Shown piece after piece: positions 34,387 to 43,721 of a DNA stretch of 64,000 nt. Position 1 is the stretch's first letter, and each line of letters starts with the position of its first letter. The notes below the pieces were generated by a model. That model saw only the letters and a program-made list of their open reading frames with translations. It was not told where the DNA came from and did no database searches. The position numbers and the translations under genes are program-made. The stretch lies in assembly GCF_014705605.1 (NCBI RefSeq), contig NZ_JACXIZ010000010.1, positions 1-64,000 on the forward strand, read 5' to 3'. Source of the stretch: Paenibacillus sabuli. GTDB taxonomy: Bacteria > Bacillota > Bacilli > Paenibacillales > Paenibacillaceae.

Positions 34387-35736
34387 CTACAGGCGCGCTT
34401 CCAGCTCCGCCTTCTCCTTCTCGAAGCCCGGCTTGCCCAGCAGCGCGAACATGTTCTTCTTGTACGCCTCGACGCCCGGCTGGTCGAACGGGTTGACGCC
34501 CAGCAGGTAGCCGCTGATGCCGCACGCCTTCTCGAAGAAGTAGACCATATAGCCGAACGTATACGGCGTCAGGTCGGCGATGTTGACGATCAGGTTCGGC
34601 ACGTTGCCGTCCGTATGCGCCAGCAGCGTCCCCTCGAACGCCTTCTTGTTGACGAAGTCCATCGTCTTGCCGGAGAGGAAGTTGAGCCCGTCCAGATTGT
34701 CCGCGTCGGTGCCGATCGTGATCTGCTCGGTCACCTCGCCGACCTGAATGACCGTCTCGAACAGGTTGCGCGTGCCCTCCTGGATGAATTGGCCCATCGA
34801 GTGCAAGTCGGTTGAGAAGTCGACGGCCGCCGGGTAGATGCCTTTGTTGTCCTTGCCTTCGCTCTCGCCGTACAGTTGTTTCCACCACTCCGAGACAAAA
34901 TGCAGCGACGGCTCGTAATTGACGAGGATTTCGGTCGCCTTGCCCTTGCGGTAGAGCGCGTTTCGCACGGCGGCGTACTGATAGCTCTCGTTCTCCGACA
35001 GCTTCGGATTGCTGTAGGCCTCGGCTGCGTCGGCCGCGCCTTGCATGATCGCATCGATGTCGACGCCGGCGGCGGCGATCGGCAGCAGGCCGACAGCGGT
35101 CAGGACCGAGTAGCGTCCGCCTACGTCGTCGGGGATGATGAACGATTCATAGCCTTCCTCGGTCGCCAGCTTCTTGAGCGCGCCCTTCTCGCGGTCGGTC
35201 GTGGCATAGATGCGGCTGCGCGCCTCTTCCTTGCCGTATTTTTTCTCCAGCGCCTCGCGGAAGATGCGGAAGGCGATCGCCGGTTCCGTCGTCGTGCCGG
35301 ATTTGGAGATGACGTTGATCGACCAGTTTTTGCCTTCGAGCGCCTGCAGCAGATGGGTCACATAGGTCGAGCTGATGTTGTTGCCGGCAAAGAAAATTTG
35401 CGGCGTCTTGCGCTGCTCGCCGGGCAGTACATTATAGAAGGAATGGGTCAGCATCTCGATCGCGGCGCGCGCGCCCAGGTACGAGCCGCCGATCCCGATG
35501 ACGATCAGCGCGTCCGAGTCGGATTTGATTTTGTCCGCCGCTTGCTTGATGCGGGCGAACTCCTCCTTGTCGTAATGGGTGGGCAGATCGATCCAGCCGA
35601 GATAGTCCGAGCCGGCGCCGCTGCCGTTATGTAACTGGTCGTGTGCGAGTGCGACCGCCGCTTCCAGGTAGTCCAGCTCCTGCTGCCCGACGAACGGGAG
35701 CGCCTTGCTGTAGTCGAATGTTACCGTCTTGCTCAA
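34387..35736 (-). CDS. pgi: Glucose-6-phosphate isomerase
   Basis: 449 aa, the normal length for Bacillota Pgi. Signatures '[18 protein letters not shown]', '[18 protein letters not shown]' and '[18 protein letters not shown]' are present, as is the catalytic Glu region '[15 protein letters not shown]'. The start is TTG at 35736, 9 nt after AAGGAGG; the following [12 protein letters not shown] is the usual N-terminus. It interconverts glucose-6-P and fructose-6-P in glycolysis. Confidence 0.97.
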   Translation of the reverse strand: MSKTVTFDYSKALPFVGQQELDYLEAAVALAHDQLHNGSGAGSDYLGWIDLPTHYDKEEFARIKQAADKIKSDSDALIVIGIGGSYLGARAAIEMLTHSFYNVLPGEQRKTPQIFFAGNNISSTYVTHLLQALEGKNWSINVISKSGTTTEPAIAFRIFREALEKKYGKEEARSRIYATTDREKGALKKLATEEGYESFIIPDDVGGRYSVLTAVGLLPIAAAGVDIDAIMQGAADAAEAYSNPKLSENESYQYAAVRNALYRKGKATEILVNYEPSLHFVSEWWKQLYGESEGKDNKGIYPAAVDFSTDLHSMGQFIQEGTRNLFETVIQVGEVTEQITIGTDADNLDGLNFLSGKTMDFVNKKAFEGTLLAHTDGNVPNLIVNIADLTPYTFGYMVYFFEKACGISGYLLGVNPFDQPGVEAYKKNMFALLGKPGFEKEKAELEARL

Positions 35737-35815
35737 ATGAATCAGCCTCCTTAAGTTGTACACGTGCACTAGAATAAGAATAATGGATTTCCTACTCGAA
35801 CACAAGGAATTGAGG

Positions 35816-35842
35816 CGTTGTCCGGCAGACGAGCCGGACAAC
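35816..35842. repeat. Perfect inverted repeat upstream of pgi
   Basis: GTTGTCCGGC-AGACGA-GCCGGACAAC with no T-run on either strand. It lies between ppnP and pgi and could be a processing or regulatory hairpin. Confidence 0.6.
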
Positions 35843-35902
35843 GCGACACGGCAAGCCGTCCTTTGGCGGCGCAGCGCGCAGCGTGCCGAGAATTTGAAAC
35901 AA

Positions 35903-35933
35903 GCGATCCCCGCCCGCACCGGACGAGGATCGC
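35903..35933 (-). terminator. Weak terminator behind ppnP
   Basis: Minus strand GCGATCC ... GGATCGC followed by TTGTTTC, 11 bp after the ppnP stop. Confidence 0.5.
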
Positions 35934-35943
35934 GTCATAGCCC

Positions 35944-36261
35944 TTATTCGCTCAGATACGAGCAGCAGTAATCCGTGACAGTCGTCACCTTGAGCTTGAA
36001 CTTAACGTTCGCCGGCACGATGAATTCGCCCTTGCCCGAGATCGCCAGCCACTCCGATTCGCCGGGCAGCAGCACCTCCAGCACGCCGGACTGAATCTCC
36101 ATCAGCTCCTTCGTATCCGTGCCGAATTCGTACTCCCCCGGCAGCATGATGCCGAGCGTCTTGCGCGTGCCGTCGCCGAATACGACGACCCGGCTCGTCA
36201 CTTTGCCGTCAAAATAAACATTCGCCTCGCGCAGTACCGTCACATTGTCGAATTGTCCCAT
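35944..36261 (-). CDS. ppnP: Pyrimidine/purine nucleoside phosphorylase PpnP
   Basis: 105 aa cupin from the ATG at 36261 (GAGGAGA 9 nt upstream). 'ANVYFDGKVTSRVVVFGDGTRKTLGIMLPGEYEFGTDTKELMEIQSGVLEVLLPG' and the final 'DYCCSYL' align well with the YaiE/PpnP family (94 aa in E. coli). The enzyme phosphorolyses many nucleosides. It lies between pgi and tkt, all leftward, which fits recycling of ribose-1-phosphate into the pentose pathway. Confidence 0.92.
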   Translation of the reverse strand: MGQFDNVTVLREANVYFDGKVTSRVVVFGDGTRKTLGIMLPGEYEFGTDTKELMEIQSGVLEVLLPGESEWLAISGKGEFIVPANVKFKLKVTTVTDYCCSYLSE

Positions 36262-36303
36262 AAACACTTGATCTCCTCTCGATTGTAGGGGCGCCGCTCC
36301 ATG

Positions 36304-36338
36304 AAAAACCGGCCAACGGGCTTCGTCCCGTTGGCCGG
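36304..36338 (-). terminator. Terminator of tkt
   Basis: Minus strand CCGGCCAACGGG-ACGAAG-CCCGTTGGCCGG followed by five T, 27 bp after the tkt stop. Confidence 0.9.
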
Positions 36339-36364
36339 CGCAATGGGGCTGCAGGCAGCCGCTC

Positions 36365-38380
36365 TTAGAGCAGCGCCTTCACCTTGCTGACGACGTTCTC
36401 CACCGTGAAGCCATACTCCGCAACGACGCGGTCGCCCTTGGCCGACGCGCCGAACGTGGAGATGCCGAGAATGTCGCCTTGGTCGCCGACGTAGCGCTCC
36501 CAGCCGAACGGCGAAGCCATCTCCACCGCCAGACGCGCCTTGACGTCCGGCAGGAGGACGGAGTCTTTGTAGTCCTTGGACTGGCGCTCGAACAGATCCC
36601 AGCTCGGCATGCTGATGACACGCACCGCGATGCCTTCCTTGGCCAGCTCTTGCTGCGCCGCCACTGCCAGCTGCACCTCGGAGCCCGTCGCGAGGATCTG
36701 CGCTTGCGGCTTGCCGCCCTCGGCGTCAGCCACGACGTACGCGCCGCGTGCGATGCCTTCACGCGCCCGCTCAGCCGTGCCCGCGAGCACCGGCAGATTC
36801 TGCCGCGTCAGCACGAGCGCCACCGGATTGCTCTTATTCGCAATTGCATACGCCCAGGCCGCGGACGTCTCGTTGGCGTCGGCGGGGCGGATGACCGTCA
36901 GGTCCGGAATGACGCGGATCGACGCGAGCTGCTCGATCGGCTCATGCGTCGGGCCGTCTTCGCCGACCGCGATGCTGTCATGGGTCAGCACGTAGACGAC
37001 CGGAAGCTTCTGGATCGCCGACAGCCGCACTGCCGGACGCAGATAGTCCGTGAAGACGAAGAACGTGCCGCCATAGACGCGCAGACCGCCGTGCAGCATG
37101 ATGCCGTTCATCGCCGCCGCCATGCCGAACTCGCGCACGCCGAAGTAGAGGTTGCGGCCGCTGTAGTCCTTGGACGTCAGCTGCGGCAGGTCCTTGAGAT
37201 GGGTCATCGTCGAGCTCTCCAGGTCGGCCGAGCCGCCGAGCAGCGTCGGCAGGTTCGGCGCCAGTCCGTTCAGCGCGTTGCCCGATGCGACACGCGTGGA
37301 GAGCGCCTTGTCCTCCGGCTTGTAGACCGGCAGATCGCGGTCCCAGCCCTCGGGCAACTCGCCTGCGACAGCGGCCGCGAATTGCGCGCCCAGCTCCGGA
37401 TAGTCCTTCGTATACGCGGTGACCAGCTCGTCCCACTTGGCATTGGCAGCCTCGCCCGCCGACTTGACGTCAGCGAAGTGCGCGCGCACCTCGTCCGGCA
37501 CGAAGAACGCCTCTTCTTCCCACTTGTAGAATTCCTTGGTCAGCTTCGCTTCTTCCTCGCCGAGCGGGGAGCCGTGCGGTCCGGCGTGGCCGCCCTTGCC
37601 GCCCTTGTTCGGGCTGCCGTAGCCGATGACCGTCTTGACCTCGATCAGCGTCGGGCGATCCGTATTCTGCTGCGCTTCGGCGATTGCCGCGGCCAGCGCC
37701 TTCAGATCGTTGCCGTCCTCCACGCGCAGCACCTGCCAATTGTAGCCCTCAAAGCGCTTTTGCACATTCTCCGAGAACGACAGGTTCAGCTCGCCGTCGA
37801 GCGAGATGTCATTGGAATCGTACAGCAGGATCAGCTTACCCAGCTTGAGATGACCGGCCAGCGAAGCCGCCTCGCTGGAGATGCCCTCCATCAAGTCGCC
37901 GTCGCCGCAGATCGAGTACGTATAATGATCGATGATGGAATAGTTCTCTTTATTGTATGTTGCGCCCAGATGCGCCTCTGCCATCGCCATGCCCACCGCC
38001 ATGCCGAAGCCCTGACCGAGCGGGCCGGTCGTCGCGTCGACCCCTGCCGTGTGGCCGAATTCGGGATGGCCCGGCGTCAGCGAGCCCCACTGACGGAAGT
38101 TTTTGAGCTCCTCCAGCGGCAGATCGTAGCCGGACAGATGCAGCAGGCTGTAGAGCAGCATCGAGCCGTGTCCCGCGGAGAGCACGAAGCGGTCGCGGTT
38201 GATCCACGACGGGTTCGACGGATTATGGTTCATCGCTTTGGCGAACAGTTGGTAGCCCATCGGAGCGGCGCCCATAGGCATGCCGGGATGGCCGGATTTC
38301 GCTTTTTCGATCGCATCGATCGCCAGCGTCCGGATGGTGTCGATCGAGAGCTGATCGACGGATTTTTGTGTGACTGTCAT
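36365..38380 (-). CDS. tkt: Transketolase
   Basis: 671 aa from the ATG at 38380 (GGGAGG 11 nt upstream). The TPP-binding motif '[34 protein letters not shown]' and the N-terminal '[13 protein letters not shown]' with catalytic His are intact. The pyrimidine-domain '[14 protein letters not shown]' and '[19 protein letters not shown]' are also present. It links the pentose phosphate pathway and glycolysis. A long frame on the opposite strand (36479-38413) is only a high-GC shadow. Confidence 0.97.
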   Translation of the reverse strand: MTVTQKSVDQLSIDTIRTLAIDAIEKAKSGHPGMPMGAAPMGYQLFAKAMNHNPSNPSWINRDRFVLSAGHGSMLLYSLLHLSGYDLPLEELKNFRQWGSLTPGHPEFGHTAGVDATTGPLGQGFGMAVGMAMAEAHLGATYNKENYSIIDHYTYSICGDGDLMEGISSEAASLAGHLKLGKLILLYDSNDISLDGELNLSFSENVQKRFEGYNWQVLRVEDGNDLKALAAAIAEAQQNTDRPTLIEVKTVIGYGSPNKGGKGGHAGPHGSPLGEEEAKLTKEFYKWEEEAFFVPDEVRAHFADVKSAGEAANAKWDELVTAYTKDYPELGAQFAAAVAGELPEGWDRDLPVYKPEDKALSTRVASGNALNGLAPNLPTLLGGSADLESSTMTHLKDLPQLTSKDYSGRNLYFGVREFGMAAAMNGIMLHGGLRVYGGTFFVFTDYLRPAVRLSAIQKLPVVYVLTHDSIAVGEDGPTHEPIEQLASIRVIPDLTVIRPADANETSAAWAYAIANKSNPVALVLTRQNLPVLAGTAERAREGIARGAYVVADAEGGKPQAQILATGSEVQLAVAAQQELAKEGIAVRVISMPSWDLFERQSKDYKDSVLLPDVKARLAVEMASPFGWERYVGDQGDILGISTFGASAKGDRVVAEYGFTVENVVSKVKALL

Positions 38381-38801
38381 AACGTGTACATCCTCCCATT
38401 CCTCTTTTCGTAAAACGAAACCCTTCTCTATCTCGAGCTTGCGGTCGATTTGTCTGTATCGTTGACCGCACTGGTTCAGATTGGCGCGCATGCTTTCGCA
38501 GATTGACGCCAACGCCTTCGCAAGTGGCTTTGAAATATTGTACCATTAGCGTTCCCGCATTTCCATACAAAATGTACAATCCTGGCGCAACGCAGCGCCC
38601 AGGCACGCGTAATACTGCTTAGCTCGACTGCAATTGACACCCGCGCGTCCATCCTTTGCCTCGGCTCGACAGGGGCTCGTGAAAAAGCGGTAGAAGGACC
38701 GCGAAAAAAAGGGTAAAATAAACCATAACAACGCGCTTGCGCGATCGCCGGACAAGCCTGGATGCTTTCGGCGCTTCGCATAAGCCCAGGGGGGATGACC
38801 G
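38381..38801. other. Divergent intergenic region tkt / coiled-coil protein
   Basis: 421 bp without gene. An inverted repeat, ATTGTACCATT (38537-38547) and AATGTACAAT (38571-38580), lies in the tkt upstream half and might be an operator. No clear sigma-A pair with 17-bp spacing was found. Confidence 0.4.
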
Positions 38802-39347
38802 ATGCCCAGCCAATCCACGCCGTACAAGCGTCGCCGCATGCACGCGCATGCATGCGTCCGCCTAGGCTTGGCGCTGCTGCTGACGGCCGCCATTGCGGCG
38901 GGCGGCGCGGCGGAGCGAGCGCATGCCGGCTTGTTCGACCGTATGAAGGACATCTATACCGCACCGGACAAGCTCGACGAGGTCCGCGAAGAATACGATA
39001 GCCTGACCGAGACGCTGCAGGAGCAGAACGAGAAGCTGCAGCAGACGCAGCAGAACGCGCTCGACGCCGCCGCCCGCTTCGAGGAGCAGCAGCGCGCGTA
39101 CGAGGAGCAGCAGCGGCAATGGGAGACTGCCAGCCAGTCGTATCAGGATCAGAATGCGCTGCTCGCCGAGCGCAACCGCGAGCTGACCGCGCGCCTCGAG
39201 CTGCTCGAGCAGGAGCGTCAGGAGCGCAATGCTCTGCTGCGCAAGGCCCTGACGGTCGGCGCTGCGATCATCGGCGTAATCCTGCTGTACTTCATCGCGA
39301 TGCGGGTGCTCCGCATCACGATCTGGCGGCGCGAGCGGAGGATCTGA
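38802..39347 (+). CDS. Membrane-anchored coiled-coil protein, unknown function
   Basis: 181 aa. The N-terminal signal/anchor (residues about 14-42) ends in AERAHA. Residues 50-145 are a continuous Gln/Glu-rich coiled coil ('LQEQNEKLQQTQQNALDAAARFEEQQRAYEEQQRQWE'). Then comes a C-terminal helix 'ALTVGAAIIGVILLYFIAMRVL' and a positively charged tail, RITIWRRERRI. It should span or stay attached to the membrane with the coil outside. The start ATG follows GGGGGG by 6 nt. Family not recognised. Confidence 0.7.
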   Translation: MPSQSTPYKRRRMHAHACVRLGLALLLTAAIAAGGAAERAHAGLFDRMKDIYTAPDKLDEVREEYDSLTETLQEQNEKLQQTQQNALDAAARFEEQQRAYEEQQRQWETASQSYQDQNALLAERNRELTARLELLEQERQERNALLRKALTVGAAIIGVILLYFIAMRVLRITIWRRERRI

Positions 39348-39533
39348 GGCGTTTATTTCGAGCTTACCTGCTACTGGCGCATAAGAGATCTGATCGTACA
39401 CACTCCATCGCTTGCGAAGAGGCCTGCGTTCTCATCGCGTGTGTGAGGGGCCACGTTCGCCTCTATCTCGCCTGCAGGGTATCCGAGCCTTACACCATTT
39501 TCCGAGCGTTACACTCTAAGAGGAGGCGGCGCC

Positions 39534-40229
39534 GTGCGCATCGACCATGACCCACAACCGCAGAACGGCTGCGTCAGAGCCACGCTGGAGGATGCGGACA
39601 AGCTGCACGTGCTGCATCCCGGACAGATCATCGCCTACAAGGGCAAGCCGTCCGGCCGCGAGGACCGCTTCATGGACATCGCCGGCATGTACCGCAAGCG
39701 CAAATGGATCCGTTCGCGCATTGCCGGCCCGGCCGAGCTGCTGCTCGGCATGCCGCCCGGCTGCCGCCTGCATACGCTGCAGCTCGAAGCGCAGAGCGAC
39801 CTGCTGTTCGATCTGCGCAACGTGCTGTTTTTTACCGACGGGATGACGATGAAGAACCGGCTCCAATCGTTCAAAAACGCCGTCATTACTAAAGAGCTCG
39901 TGCGCATGCGCTTCGCCGGACCGGGCCAGCTCGGCATCGTCACGACCGGCGAGATGACCGCTCTGGAGCTCGATCCGTCGATTCCGCTGTTCGTCGACGC
40001 TACTGCGCTGATCGCCTATCCCGAGAACGCCGCCATCAAGCTCAGCGTCTACGGCAATTCGCTGGCCAGCCAGCATATGCGCGTGCAATGGGAGCTGATC
40101 GGCAGCGGCCCGGTGCTTGTCCAGACCGGCTCGGCCGATGCCCAGCTCGAGAGCCAGGTGCGGCAGGATGGCCTGCTCCGCCGCACCCTGCGCGAGGTGC
40201 TGCCGTTCGGCGGGGTATTCATCAAGTAA
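39534..40229 (+). CDS. AIM24 family protein
   Basis: 231 aa. The start is GTG at 39534, eight bases after AGGAGG. Two TRAP-like beta-barrel halves typical of AIM24/DUF124: 'LHVLHPGQIIAYKGKPSGREDRFMDI', 'GPAELLLGMPPGCRLHTLQLEAQSDLLFDLRNVLFFTDGMTMK' and 'FAGPGQLGIVTTGEMTALELDPSIPLFVDATALIAYPE'. Bacterial members are of unknown function. Transcribed in the same direction as the coiled-coil gene but 186 bp behind it. Confidence 0.8.
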   Translation: MRIDHDPQPQNGCVRATLEDADKLHVLHPGQIIAYKGKPSGREDRFMDIAGMYRKRKWIRSRIAGPAELLLGMPPGCRLHTLQLEAQSDLLFDLRNVLFFTDGMTMKNRLQSFKNAVITKELVRMRFAGPGQLGIVTTGEMTALELDPSIPLFVDATALIAYPENAAIKLSVYGNSLASQHMRVQWELIGSGPVLVQTGSADAQLESQVRQDGLLRRTLREVLPFGGVFIK

Positions 40230-40451
40230 GGTGCACTGTCAAGCGACACTCTGCCATCAAGCTCACTCCCAACTACTAGGCCATCCATCGCAGGCTCGCA
40301 ACCTGCCGTTCGGACGAACTGTCGTGCTGGCGTGATGGCTTGTTGGCTTGTGCTCAACCATCAAAGTAAAATACACCGGTTCAATCGCGCAGTTCTGGCA
40401 GGAACTTGATGTTTGGATGTAGAGAGTTATAGGCGTAGGACATCATCTTCC
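40230..40451. other. Gene-free segment before the 51-bp array
   Basis: I see no gene or convincing terminator here; a short GCAGG...CCTGC stem near 40290 lacks a T-run. Confidence 0.4.
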
Positions 40452-40493
40452 GTACAGAGGACCTTCGGGGCTTTCCCTGAAGGTCCTCTGTAC
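40452..40493. repeat. Perfect 15-bp inverted repeat next to the array
   Basis: GTACAGAGGACCTTC, a 12-base loop, GAAGGTCCTCTGTAC. It ends 30 bp before the first 51-bp unit and has no T-run, so it is probably not a terminator. Confidence 0.85.
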
Positions 40494-40522
40494 AGTTGGC
40501 AGAGCAAGTATGGTAAGGCGAT

Positions 40523-41680
40523 GGCGGCTGCAGACACGCAGGGGGGCAATGGCGAGCCTGCAGCCGACATTTTGGCGGCTGCAGACACGCAGGGGGGCAA
40601 TGGCAGGCCTGGAACCGCCATTTTGGCGGTTGCAGACACGCAGGGGGCAATGGCAGGCCTGTAGCCGACATTTTGGCGGCTGCAGGCACACAGGCGGGCA
40701 ATGGCAGGCCTGCAGCCGACATTTTGGCGGCTGCAGACACGCAGGTGGGCAATGGCAGGCCTGTAACCGCCATTTTGGCGGTTGCAGACGTGCAGGTGGG
40801 CAATGGCGGCCCTGTAACCGCCATTTTGGCGGCTGCAGACACACAGGGGGGCAATGGCGTGTCTGCAGCCGACATTTTGGCGGTTGCAGACACACAGGTG
40901 GGCAATGGCGAGCCTGTAACCGACATTTTGGCGGTTGCAGGCACACAGGCGGGCAATGGCAGGCCTGTAGCCGACATTTTGGCGGCTGCAGACACGCAGG
41001 CGGGCAATGGCGAGCCTGTAACCGACATTTTGGCGGCTGCAGACACGCAGGTGGGCAATGGCGAGCCTGTAACCGACATTTTGGCGGCTGCAGGCACACA
41101 GGCGGGCAATGGCAGGCCTGCAGCCGACATTTTGGCGGCTGCAGGCCACACAGGCGGGCAATGGCGAGCCTGTAACCGACATTTTGGCGGCTGCAGACAC
41201 GCAGGGGGGCAATGGCGGGCCTGCAGCCGTCATTTTGGCGGCTGCAGGCACACAGGCGGGCAATGGCAGGCCTGTAGCCGACATTTTGGCGGCTGCAGAC
41301 ACGCAGGGGGGCAATGGCAGGCCTGTAACCGCCATTTTGGCGGTTGCAGACGTGCAGGTGGGCAATGGCGGCCCTGTAACCGCCATTTTGGCGGCTGCAG
41401 ACACACAGGTGGGCAATGGCGAGCCTGCAGCCGCCATTTTGGCGGTTGCAGACACGCAGGTGGGCAATGGCGAGCCTGCAGCCGACATTTTGGCGGTTGC
41501 AGACACGCAGGTGGGCAATGGCGAGCCTGTAACCGCCATTTTGGCGGCTGCAGACACGCAGGTGGGCAAAGGCAGGCCTGTAGCCGCCATTTTGGCGGTT
41601 GCAGACACGCAGGTGGGCAATGGCGAGCCTGTAACCGCCATTTTGGCGGCTGCAGACACGCAGGTGGGCGGAGGCGAGCG
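40523..41680. repeat. 51-bp tandem array, 22 units plus a partial one
   Basis: Units begin with GGCGG at 40523, 40574, 40625, 40675, 40726 and so on to 41645. The period is 51 bp except one unit of 50 (before 40675) and one of 52 (before 41186). Consecutive units are joined by an 11-bp stem, CTGYARCCGMC-ATTTT-GGCGGYTGCAG. The fixed middle is CAGGNGGGCAATGGC. Because 51 is divisible by three and the unit lacks stops in most phases, long open frames cross it on both strands. They have no start signals and change frame at the two indels, so I do not call a gene. It lies between convergent genes. Confidence 0.95.
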
Positions 41681-41820
41681 ATTGGCCGGGGGCAACACCG
41701 CAGTTCCTCCGTCCGCCCCCGGCTTATTTCAGTTGGTCGCCCCCATGTCCCTCGCCGCCGCCGCAGGCCAACGGGGCACCACCCGGCGTGCCCTGCCATC
41801 GCCTAGTGCCGGCAATGCAA

Positions 41821-41870
41821 CAAAAACAGGGGCTTCATCGTGCAGCGATCCGCCCACTGCATGAAGCCCC
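41821..41870 (-). terminator. Terminator of the secreted OB-fold-like protein gene
   Basis: Minus strand GGGGCTTCAT ... ATGAAGCCCC followed by TGTTTTTG, with an inner CAG...CTG pair; 60 bp past the stop. Confidence 0.8.
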
Positions 41871-41929
41871 CATTCCGATCACCTCTGCGCCCCGCACCTC
41901 CGCGCCTCCGCCTATTCGTACGCGTTGCC

Positions 41930-42454
41930 TCAATCGCTGCGCCGCGCCACTCGCCGATAACGCAGCACGACCAGCACGGCCGCGACCAGCACGACGCCGA
42001 GCACGAGCACCGCGCCGACGACGATGCCGATCCCGGCAGCGCGCTCGGGCGCGGTGCTGAGCGGGATCGGCTCGCCGAGCGCCTGCTCGGCCTCGAGGCT
42101 CGCCAGTCCGGTATTGCCGCAGAGCAGCGGCTCGGTGCGCCCGTCCATATTGCTCGCGAAGACCAGGTACTCGCCGCCCGTGTCGAACATCACCCAGTCG
42201 CTGGCCGACAAGGTCACGACCCGCCCGGCGGTGCCCTTCCACAAGCGGGCGACGTCGAAGTGCACACGGTCCGCATCCTGCTTCGTCACCGTCCCCTTGA
42301 AGACGAGCTCGGCATACCCGAGCTCGCGCTCCGGCGCAGGCGGCGGCGCGCAGTCCAGCGCGTAGGCCGTCGGCGCTGCGGCCGCCCCCGCGAGCAGCAG
42401 CGTCACGATCAGCGCCATGGCGGACCGTTTAACTATCTTGCTTGTCATCCGCAT
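41930..42454 (-). CDS. Secreted TIMP/OB-fold-like protein with C-terminal membrane anchor
   Basis: 174 aa. The signal peptide (1-33) ends TAYA, so the mature protein starts near Leu-Asp-Cys. The core 'CAPPPAPERELGYAELVFKGTVTKQDADRVHFDVARLWKG... SDWVMFDTGGEYLVFA' has the pattern of netrin/TIMP-like OB folds found in other Bacillota surface proteins. Residues about 143-166 form a transmembrane helix followed by Arg-rich cytoplasmic residues. Two cysteines (about 35 and 112) could form a disulfide. Function unknown. Confidence 0.65.
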   Translation of the reverse strand: MRMTSKIVKRSAMALIVTLLLAGAAAAPTAYALDCAPPPAPERELGYAELVFKGTVTKQDADRVHFDVARLWKGTAGRVVTLSASDWVMFDTGGEYLVFASNMDGRTEPLLCGNTGLASLEAEQALGEPIPLSTAPERAAGIGIVVGAVLVLGVVLVAAVLVVLRYRRVARRSD

Positions 42455-42522
42455 GGCTCTTCCTCCATCCTCATGCCTGCTCCGCGCACCTGATACGCCC
42501 GGCTATCCGCGCATCTCATGCG

Positions 42523-42564
42523 CGCGAGCACATCACACGCACCACGCGAGCACATCACACGCAC
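42523..42564. repeat. 20-bp direct repeat, two copies
   Basis: CGCGAGCACATCACACGCAC at 42523 and 42545, directly behind the purU stop codon; period 22. Confidence 0.8.
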
Positions 42565-42567
42565 AAT

Positions 42568-43476
42568 TTAGTTGAAGACGACCGTCTTGTTGCGGTGCAC
42601 GAGCACGCGGTCCTCGATATGCCACTTGACGGCACGCGCCAGCACGACGCGCTCGATCGTGCGCCCGATCCGCTTGAGGCTGTCGACGTCGTCGCGATGG
42701 CTGACGCGCTGCACGTCCTGCTCGATGATCGGTCCGCCGTCGAGCTCCTCGGTGACATAGTGCGCCGTGGCGCCGATGATCTTGACGCCGCGCGTGTAGG
42801 CCTGGGCGTACGGCTTGCCGCCGACGAACGCCGGCAGGAACGAATGATGGATGTTGATGATCCGGTTCGGATAATGCTCGATGAAGGCCGGCGGAATAAT
42901 CTGCATATAGCGCGCCAGCACGATCAGATCGGCTTTGTCCGCGACGAGCTCCATGTGCTTCCTCTGGGCCTCGGCCTTGGTCTCCGGCGTCACCGGGACA
43001 TGATAATAAGGGATGCCGAACGATTCCACCAGCGGCCGCATCGCCTCATGATTGCTGACGACCATCGCGATCTCCGCGTCGAGGTCGCCCGCCTGCCACT
43101 GCCACAGCAGCTCCAGCAGACAATGGTCCTCCTTGGAGACGAAGATCGCGAGCCGCTTGCGACGGCTGGCGCGAAAGGTGCTCCACTTCATGTCGAAGCG
43201 ATCGGCCACGCGATTGAAATCCTCCTGCAGCACCGGCAGCTCGCGCTCCAGATCGGTCAGGTCGAATTCGAAGCGAATGAAAAACATGCCGCCGACCGGG
43301 TCCATCGTATACTGATCGGACTGCACGATGTTGGCGCCGTGCTCATGCAGGAAGTGCGACACTGCGGCGACGATGCCGGAGCGGTCCGGGCATGAGATCA
43401 GCATGCGGGCGCGATTTTTTTTCTCCCCGGGTGGGGCCTGTCTGGGATGATGCTGGTACGACTCGGATTGCGTCAT
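42568..43476 (-). CDS. purU: Formyltetrahydrofolate deformylase
   Basis: 302 aa from the ATG at 43476 (GGAAGG upstream). The N-terminal ACT domain reads 'LISCPDRSGIVAAVSHFLHEHGANIVQSDQYTMDPVGGMFFIRFEF'. The C-terminal formyltransferase-like domain has 'VLARYMQIIPPAFIEHYPNRIINIHHSFLPAFVGGKPYAQAYTRGVKIIGATAHYVTEELDGGPII', with the catalytic Asn-His-Asp set (RIINIHHSFLP). It releases formate from 10-formyl-THF and balances one-carbon pools. Convergent or operon partners are absent. Confidence 0.95.
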   Translation of the reverse strand: MTQSESYQHHPRQAPPGEKKNRARMLISCPDRSGIVAAVSHFLHEHGANIVQSDQYTMDPVGGMFFIRFEFDLTDLERELPVLQEDFNRVADRFDMKWSTFRASRRKRLAIFVSKEDHCLLELLWQWQAGDLDAEIAMVVSNHEAMRPLVESFGIPYYHVPVTPETKAEAQRKHMELVADKADLIVLARYMQIIPPAFIEHYPNRIINIHHSFLPAFVGGKPYAQAYTRGVKIIGATAHYVTEELDGGPIIEQDVQRVSHRDDVDSLKRIGRTIERVVLARAVKWHIEDRVLVHRNKTVVFN

Positions 43477-43513
43477 TGCGAATGTACTTCCTTCCCCATA
43501 GTGTTGTGTTCCT

Positions 43514-43721
43514 AGAAGTGTAGTGAAAAAGTAGAGCCGCCGGTCCAAAATGCGTTTCCGACCGCCGTTCCTTCCCGATTTCTTGATATTGAGTTTTCTC
43601 AAAGGAAGAAATCGGGAAGCAAGATGGCGGACGCTCAAACGTTCTGTAAGAACGTACTTCGGAAGCTATGCTTTTCTCCAACGCAATTTTGGCCACTCTG
43701 GCACTTTTTCACCACTCTTCT
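43514..43721. mobile_element. MITE-like fold-back element between purU and nfo
   Basis: The ends read AGAAGTGTAGTGAAAAAGT (from 43514) and, on the other strand, AGAAGAGTGGTGAAAAAGT (from 43721): 17 of 19 match. The inner ends are a perfect CTTCCCGATTTCTT / AAGAAATCGGGAAG pair. The right arm carries about 50 bp more than the left, so one arm has lost or gained sequence. No coding frame. The right end includes the nfo stop codon. Confidence 0.65.

Noticed and set aside
36479-38413. 644-codon open frame opposite tkt
   Set aside because: Arg/Val/Leu-rich shadow typical of antisense frames in high-GC genes; tkt on the other strand is certain.
40523-41680. Compensatory covariation in the hairpins of the 51-bp array
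   Set aside because: At the variable pair (position 41 of one unit with position 6 of the next) I counted 4 A-T, 7 G-C, 4 G-T and 7 A-C. This equals the random expectation, so conserved RNA pairing is not supported.
40427-41806. Large repeat proteins (about 380-420 residues) read through the array on either strand
   Set aside because: All are consequences of a 51-bp period without stops. They have no RBS, frames switch at two single-base indels, and competing frames overlap completely.
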